A stretch of 11,172 nt of DNA from an uncultured Ignavibacteria bacterium (lineage in GTDB: Bacteria; Bacteroidota; Ignavibacteria; Kapaibacteriales; UBA2268). The notes beneath the pieces were generated by a model. It was not told where the DNA came from, did no database searches, and saw only the letters and a program-made list of their open reading frames with translations. Of the stretch, positions 7,318 through 11,172 are shown in pieces. How positions within the stretch are numbered: position 1 is the stretch's first letter; every line of letters starts with the position of its first letter. The stretch covers positions 1 to 11,172 of the forward strand of contig CAIWET010000206.1 in assembly GCA_903911805.1 (NCBI GenBank). Direction: 5' to 3'. The position numbers were made by a program, and so were the translations under genes.

Positions 7318-8373
7318 TTAAACAGTAGCAGATTCTATTATATTCAAAATTCCTAAATCTGCGTCTAATTCTGCTTTAATGCCGATGGGCAAGGTTGCTT
7401 GTTCATCGGTATGGCCAAAATTCAAACCATAAAAAACTGGGATATTAAGATCTTTTAGATAAAAATCAAGAACTTCGCCAAGTGTCCAATCCCAAACTCT
7501 TGAGGATTTAAGTCCTTCAAAATTACAATCAGAGCATACTCCAAAAACGATTCCTGCTGCATCTTTTAGTTTCCCTGCAATTTTAAGTTGATTCATCATT
7601 CTATCAACTCGATATGGCTCTTCTCCAACATCTTCTAAAAAGAGAATTTTTCCTTTTGTTTCGATTTCGTATTTTGTACCCATTAATGAAGAAATCAATG
7701 AAAGATTTCCACCAATCAAATTTCCTGAAGCTTTTCCAGAGGTAATTGTTCTAGTTGGGAATTTTTTCCTGATATTATTTAATCCTTGAGAATTTTTTAT
7801 TTCTCCAATAGGATTAGAAGAAAACATAGCTTTATTGAAATAATTCAGTGTAAATGGGGAATAGGATGATAATAAAACAGGTCCGTGGAAGGTCACCAAT
7901 CCAGTCATTTTATGAATGGCAAGATGCAACGCCGTTATATCACTATATCCTATAAAAATCTTTGGATTTTTCTTGATTAAATCATAATCAATAGAATCTA
8001 ATATTTGAGCTGAACCATATCCACCACGTATATTAAAAATTGCTTTAACTTGTTTATTTGCAAAAAGTGAATGCAGGTCATCAATCCTTTCAGCAATCGT
8101 TCTGGTTTTGTATCCACTAGCTTTAAGAGTGTTTTCGCCGAATATTGGATTGAGTTTGAAATATTCCAAAGCTTCTTTAGCTCTTCCGATATCGTCAGGG
8201 TCGGTTACAGAAGTAGCCGGTGCTATCACTCCAACAGAATCACCTTGTTTGAGAAAATTTGCCTTAATATTTGGGTTATTTATAATTGATTGATTATTGT
8301 TCTGCGAAAATAGATTTATATTAGAAGCAACACCAAAAGCAGCTAATGATTTGATAAAATCTCTTTTTTTCAT
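7318..8373 (-). CDS. Exported LD-carboxypeptidase (peptidase family S66)
   Basis: Serine peptidase expected to remove the terminal D-Ala from murein tetrapeptides (L,D-carboxypeptidase), by analogy with LdcA. It is 351 residues from the ATG at 8371-8373. An in-frame TTG eight codons upstream is rejected because a GGA ribosome-binding site lies between it and the ATG. The Ser-Glu-His triad is recognisable: Ser144 in G-Y-S-D-I-T, Glu247 in L-F-L-E-D-V-G-E and His321 in N-F-G-H-T-D. Family landmarks I-A-P-A near residue 50, R-G-G-Y-G near 116 and the glycine-rich G-N-L-I-G-G-N-L near 217 are present. The N-terminus M-K-K-R-D-F-I-K-S-L-A-A-F-G resembles a Tat signal with K-R in place of R-R, so the enzyme is probably periplasmic, unlike cytoplasmic E. 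coli LdcA. The C-terminal end is convergent with the DUF350 gene. Confidence 0.93.
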   Translation of the reverse strand: MKKRDFIKSLAAFGVASNINLFSQNNNQSIINNPNIKANFLKQGDSVGVIAPATSVTDPDDIGRAKEALEYFKLNPIFGENTLKASGYKTRTIAERIDDLHSLFANKQVKAIFNIRGGYGSAQILDSIDYDLIKKNPKIFIGYSDITALHLAIHKMTGLVTFHGPVLLSSYSPFTLNYFNKAMFSSNPIGEIKNSQGLNNIRKKFPTRTITSGKASGNLIGGNLSLISSLMGTKYEIETKGKILFLEDVGEEPYRVDRMMNQLKIAGKLKDAAGIVFGVCSDCNFEGLKSSRVWDWTLGEVLDFYLKDLNIPVFYGLNFGHTDEQATLPIGIKAELDADLGILNIIESATV

Positions 8374-8455
8374 AATATTATTCCAAAATAAAAGCAATTT
8401 ATCAAAAAAAAATTAATTTATTATATAATTTCTTTTTTTTTCAAAATAAAATGAT

Positions 8456-8463
8456 TATATTTG
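8456..8463 (+). promoter_or_regulatory. Candidate -7 element (TATATTTG) for the Rel-like gene
   Basis: TATATTTG matches TAnnTTTG and lies 70 bases before the ATG at 8534, in the divergent gap shared with the LD-carboxypeptidase gene. If used, it would give a leader of roughly 60 bases that contains the G-loop hairpin at 8496-8513. No convincing -33 TTG is seen. Tentative because of the high A+T content. Confidence 0.35.
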
Positions 8464-8495
8464 AAAATAGAATTTTAAAATTGAATTACCAAATT

Positions 8496-8513
8496 AAGAA
8501 TGGGGGAATTCTT
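8496..8513 (+). promoter_or_regulatory. Small hairpin with a GGGGGA loop in the Rel-like leader
   Basis: AAGAAT (8496-8501) pairs with ATTCTT (8508-8513) around the loop GGGGGA. It lies 20 bases before the start codon at 8534 and upstream of the AGGG ribosome-binding site (8523-8526). The stem is short and AT-rich, so stability is modest. The run of five G is unusual in this gap. A regulatory role is conjecture. Confidence 0.25.
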
Positions 8514-8533
8514 TTAATAAAAAGGGTAATAAA

Positions 8534-10348
8534 ATGATAATTATACATAAAGTAGAAATAGAAGAAGATAGTATATTCGGCGATAATCCCGATGAGGATT
8601 TTAATGTTTTAACCACAGCGGCAGAAAAGTGTTTAAAAGACTTAACTCAAATTTATAATTATACAGATTCGATGGGATTGGAACACGAAATAAGTTATCG
8701 TGATTTGATCAAAAAAGCTTACTATTATAATTTGGAAAATATTGGCGATTTGAAGCGAATGTCTGGCCAACCTTATTATATCCATCCTTTAAAGGCTTGC
8801 TTAATTTTAATTAATGAAATTCGTAATGCCGAAATAGAATCAATAATTGCTGCAATTTTGCACGACCTTGCTGAGGATATTAAAGAGATTACTCTCGAAA
8901 TGATTCAAGATGAATTTGGTCTTGTCATTTCTAATATGTGCGACGCTTTGATGAAAATCAAGCATAAAGAGACTAAATTTCTCGATAAAGCATCTACTTA
9001 TGAAAAATTATTTAAAGCATTTATTAATGATTATCGAATAATTTTAGTAAAATTAGCTGATAGATTAGATAATATGCGAACCTTGCAGCATTTAAAAGAC
9101 TTTAAACAAACCGAAATTTCTACAGAAACACTTAATTTTTATGTCCCATTTGCTTACAGACTTGGATTGCTCAATATAAAAATTAAACTTGAAGATTTGA
9201 GCTTATATTTTCTTGACCCAATTATTTACTCTGAAATTAAACAAGAAAAAGAAATAAAAAAAGAAGATATTGAGCGAGAAATTATGACTTGCCACGAATA
9301 TCTATCAAATGAATTGAATAATGCTGGCTTAAACCACGTAATTACAGCTGAACACAAGCATTTTTATGAAATAAGCAGAATAATATCAGAAGGAACAAAA
9401 TTAAGCGATATCAGCAATTTTTATTCAATGAAGATTATCATTTTTTCAACTGATTATAGCGATTGTTATCGCGCTTATGGAATTTTAGTTCAAAAGCTTA
9501 AACCTGTATATTATTATTATGATTATATAACTCAACCTAAAATTAACCTCTATAGAGCCATTCACGCGACCGTAAATGGTCCACACGGTAAAAGGCTCGA
9601 AGTAATTATTCGTACAGCAGAAATGGACGATATAGCCGAAAGAGGGGCAGCTGCAAATCTTAATCCTGCGGAATTTAAAAAATCACTTAATATTAAAAAA
9701 TCTGATGTCGAAAATTGGATTGCTTGGCTTAGAGATTCGGTGATAAATGAAGGTGACGAAAATGCAATGCAGAAGATTTGGGGTTCCATCAGATCCAATC
9801 TATATGAAAATGAAATAATTGTGCATACTTCAAAAATCAAAGATATTCAATTACCTCACGGTTCTACGATTATTGATCTTGCTTTCAATATCTCGGAAAA
9901 ATCAGGATTATCTCTTATTTCTGCAAAAGTTAATGATGTACTCAAAGATTTGAAATATGAGCTTCAAAATAATGATTATGTTGAGTTAATACATTCAGAG
10001 CATAATGAAATCGGTAATGATTGGATAGATTCTGTGGTAACAATTAAAGCTTTAACAGGATTATATAAATATTATCAATCAAAACAAATTGTAATTCCAG
10101 AAATCAAAATCGAATTTCCAAAAGATGTAAAATTCAGAATAACTGGTGATGACAGAACTGGTATTTTGATTGATATTACAAATGCAATTGGTCAATTAAA
10201 TATTCAACGAATAAATTTAAGCTCAACAAATGCTTTGTTTGAAGGAGCATTTACCGTAGCTATCCCTGAAAAATCCTTTATTAATACACTCTATGTTAAA
10301 TTATTAGGTATTAAAGGTCTTAAGGGAGTAGAAATATTAGAAGATTAA
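8534..10348 (+). CDS. RelA/SpoT homologue: HD ppGpp hydrolase with degenerate synthetase, TGS and ACT domains
   Basis: Predicted cytoplasmic (p)ppGpp pyrophosphohydrolase of 604 residues; full-length Rel proteins are about 700-750. The ATG has AGGG seven bases upstream. The HD domain (about 50-200) keeps all hallmark residues: Arg75 and His84 in R-M-S-G-Q-P-Y-Y-I-H-P, H-D-L-A-E-D at 110-115, and Asp176 and Asn180 in L-A-D-R-L-D-N-M-R-T. The synthetase domain (about 265-400) is recognisable but eroded: R-x-K-x-x-x-S has become E-H-K-H-F-Y-E (273-279), the metal-binding Asp position is Asn295, R-x-K-D is Y-Y-Y-D (327-330), and E-x-Q-I-R-T is E-V-I-I-R-T (356-361). A TGS domain follows at about 427-488 and a C-terminal ACT domain at about 535-604. 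The helical and zinc-finger regions usually found between TGS and ACT are absent. Most likely a hydrolase-only enzyme; a separate synthetase would be expected elsewhere in the genome. Confidence 0.92.
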   Translation: MIIIHKVEIEEDSIFGDNPDEDFNVLTTAAEKCLKDLTQIYNYTDSMGLEHEISYRDLIKKAYYYNLENIGDLKRMSGQPYYIHPLKACLILINEIRNAEIESIIAAILHDLAEDIKEITLEMIQDEFGLVISNMCDALMKIKHKETKFLDKASTYEKLFKAFINDYRIILVKLADRLDNMRTLQHLKDFKQTEISTETLNFYVPFAYRLGLLNIKIKLEDLSLYFLDPIIYSEIKQEKEIKKEDIEREIMTCHEYLSNELNNAGLNHVITAEHKHFYEISRIISEGTKLSDISNFYSMKIIIFSTDYSDCYRAYGILVQKLKPVYYYYDYITQPKINLYRAIHATVNGPHGKRLEVIIRTAEMDDIAERGAAANLNPAEFKKSLNIKKSDVENWIAWLRDSVINEGDENAMQKIWGSIRSNLYENEIIVHTSKIKDIQLPHGSTIIDLAFNISEKSGLSLISAKVNDVLKDLKYELQNNDYVELIHSEHNEIGNDWIDSVVTIKALTGLYKYYQSKQIVIPEIKIEFPKDVKFRITGDDRTGILIDITNAIGQLNIQRINLSSTNALFEGAFTVAIPEKSFINTLYVKLLGIKGLKGVEILED

Positions 10349-10371
10349 AAAAAGTATTAAACCTTTTTTAA
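10345..10371 (+). terminator. Weak AT-rich hairpin at the end of the Rel-like gene
   Basis: The A-run overlapping and following the TAA stop can pair with the T-run at 10364-10369 (TTAAAAAA against TTTTTTAA). There is a G:C pair at the loop end, one A:C mismatch and a seven-base loop. It may act as a weak terminator, but nearly all pairs are A:U. Read-through into the lipoprotein gene, which starts 81 bases after the stop codon, cannot be excluded. Confidence 0.25.
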
Positions 10372-10429
10372 TTACTAGTGTTATTGATAAGTAAATGAAA
10401 TGTATTTTGTTTAAAATATGGAGTGAAAA

Positions 10430-11074
10430 ATGAAAAAACTAATTTTCTTGGTATCAATATTTATTTTGGGTTTAGGAATATTCTCTTGTTCTGAAAATCC
10501 CACAGTAGTAGAAGATAATTCCTATTCTTTGACAATTGTCAACGATGGCACAGTTACTGAAAATGTAGATATGGGTAATTTAATTGATGCTACTGTTGAA
10601 GCAGATATGACTTATTCATCACCTTGTCAAAATATGATGATGACTCCAACCCCTGCAGCAATGCAACTTCCTTTAGTTGGAATTTTAAAACAATTAAATT
10701 TGACAGCAGATCAAATAACAGAAATTAGAGCTTATGCAAAAGATTACTTCGATTGTATTTCTAGAGCTCAAAAAGTTTTGAGAGCTACTGAAGAAGCAAT
10801 TGTTAAAAGAGCGAATGTAGCAAGAAGAGAAGTATTTGCTAAATTAAAAGCTGGTGAAATCACAAGAGAACAAGCTGCAAGACAAATTGCTACTATTAAC
10901 AAAGCTGCAAGAGAAGCAATGCAAAATTCTGAAGCAAGAAAAGCTGCTCTAGCACAAATTAAAGATTGTTTAAAAGATTATATCGCAAAAATCAGATTAA
11001 TCTTGAATGATCGTCAACTTTTGAAATTCAATGAGTTATTACAAAAATTGAGAGCTGATTTAACTATTGGTTAA
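10430..11074 (+). CDS. Helical envelope lipoprotein resembling the Spy/CpxP (LTxxQ) family
   Basis: 214 residues. The ATG has GGAG (10420-10423) six bases upstream. A lipoprotein signal is clear: M-K-K, a hydrophobic stretch and G-I-F-S-C, with the lipidated Cys at residue 20 followed by S-E-N, a Bacteroidota-like acidic start. Residues about 21-80 are Thr/Asn/Pro-rich and probably flexible. From about 82 to the end the protein is predicted to be all helical, Ala/Lys/Arg/Glu-rich and coiled-coil-like. L-T-A-D-Q at 91-95 opens it and L-N-D-R-Q at 192-196 lies near its end, the spacing and motif style of Spy/CpxP periplasmic chaperones and metal-responsive relatives. Cys109 and Cys180 could form a disulfide between helices. 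Family placement is by motif only and is moderate. It follows the Rel-like gene on the same strand and has its own terminator. Confidence 0.85.
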   Translation: MKKLIFLVSIFILGLGIFSCSENPTVVEDNSYSLTIVNDGTVTENVDMGNLIDATVEADMTYSSPCQNMMMTPTPAAMQLPLVGILKQLNLTADQITEIRAYAKDYFDCISRAQKVLRATEEAIVKRANVARREVFAKLKAGEITREQAARQIATINKAAREAMQNSEARKAALAQIKDCLKDYIAKIRLILNDRQLLKFNELLQKLRADLTIG

Positions 11075-11098
11075 TTCGCTAATTTTTTTTCTCCACTT

Positions 11099-11148
11099 AA
11101 AGGTTATTATTTAGAGCTTTATAGCTTTATTTAATAACCTTTTTCTTT
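11099..11148 (+). terminator. Long two-part intrinsic terminator after the lipoprotein gene
   Basis: An outer 11-bp stem, AAAGGTTATTA (11099-11109) with TAATAACCTTT (11132-11142), encloses a symmetric TT/TT internal loop. Inside it is a 7-bp stem, TAGAGCT (11112-11118) with AGCTTTA (11123-11129), containing one G:U pair, around a TTAT tetraloop. A T-rich tract broken by a single C follows. It begins 24 bases after the stop codon at 11072-11074. Confidence 0.85.
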
Positions 11149-11172
11149 AGTAAAAAATAGTATTTGTAGTAA

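Noticed and set aside
8071..8293. Plus-strand ORFs opposite the LD-carboxypeptidase gene
   Set aside because: They are antisense to a clearly conserved enzyme with catalytic motifs; there is no independent evidence of coding.
8374..8397. TTG at 8397 (minus strand) as start of the LD-carboxypeptidase
   Set aside because: Starting at the ATG (8373) gives a clean M-K-K-R export signal and a GGA site upstream. The extension adds only eight residues that overlap the ribosome-binding site.
8500..8517. Five-codon mini-ORF (ATG at 8500, stop at 8515) before the Rel-like gene
   Set aside because: No ribosome-binding site and no regulatory codon pattern. Such short ORFs occur often by chance.
9562..9840. 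Minus-strand ORF inside the Rel-like gene
   Set aside because: It is antisense to the conserved synthetase and linker region, with no ribosome-binding site and no recognisable protein features.
8534..11074. Rel-like gene plus small downstream gene as a toxin-antitoxin (toxSAS-type) pair
   Set aside because: The Rel-like protein is a long multi-domain form with an intact hydrolase and a damaged synthetase, not a small toxic synthetase. The neighbour is an exported lipoprotein, not a cytoplasmic antitoxin.

Overview
The window is about 70% A+T. It looks like a chromosomal stretch from a member of the Bacteroidota/Ignavibacteriota/Kapaibacteriota (FCB) branch. The main reason is a giant secreted protein ending in a type IX secretion (T9SS, Por) C-terminal sorting domain. 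Supporting hints are candidate TAnnTTTG promoter elements, a lipoprotein signal of FSC type and an exported LD-carboxypeptidase. No tRNA, rRNA, CRISPR array, insertion sequence, phage gene or recognisable defence cassette is visible.

Layout. (1) Positions 1-6329, plus strand: one enormous surface or secreted protein whose 5' end lies outside the window. It has a signal peptide, two duplicated parallel beta-helix regions (the first with an unusual tyrosine ladder), a linker domain, seven Ig-like modules and a T9SS sorting domain. A strong intrinsic terminator follows. (2) 6462-7316, plus strand: an inner-membrane protein made of two fused DUF350/YjfL-like units. (3) 7318-8373, minus strand: an S66-family LD-carboxypeptidase with a Tat-like export signal, convergent with the DUF350 gene with one base between the stop codons. 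(4) 8534-10348, plus strand: a shortened RelA/SpoT homologue with an intact ppGpp hydrolase (HD) site, a heavily degraded synthetase site, TGS and ACT domains, and no helical/zinc-finger region. (5) 10430-11074, plus strand: a small helical lipoprotein resembling the Spy/CpxP (LTxxQ) group, closed by a long two-part terminator hairpin.

There is no obvious single operon. Each gene has its own ribosome-binding site, terminators close genes 1 and 5, and gene 3 runs against the rest. The common thread is the cell envelope: an exported adhesin-like protein, a membrane protein, a murein-trimming enzyme and an envelope lipoprotein. A likely ppGpp-degrading enzyme sits among them. A functional link between these genes is only suggested by proximity. 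All intergenic gaps are shorter than 170 bases. The most unusual items are the tyrosine-ladder beta-helix and the reduced, probably hydrolase-only Rel protein.
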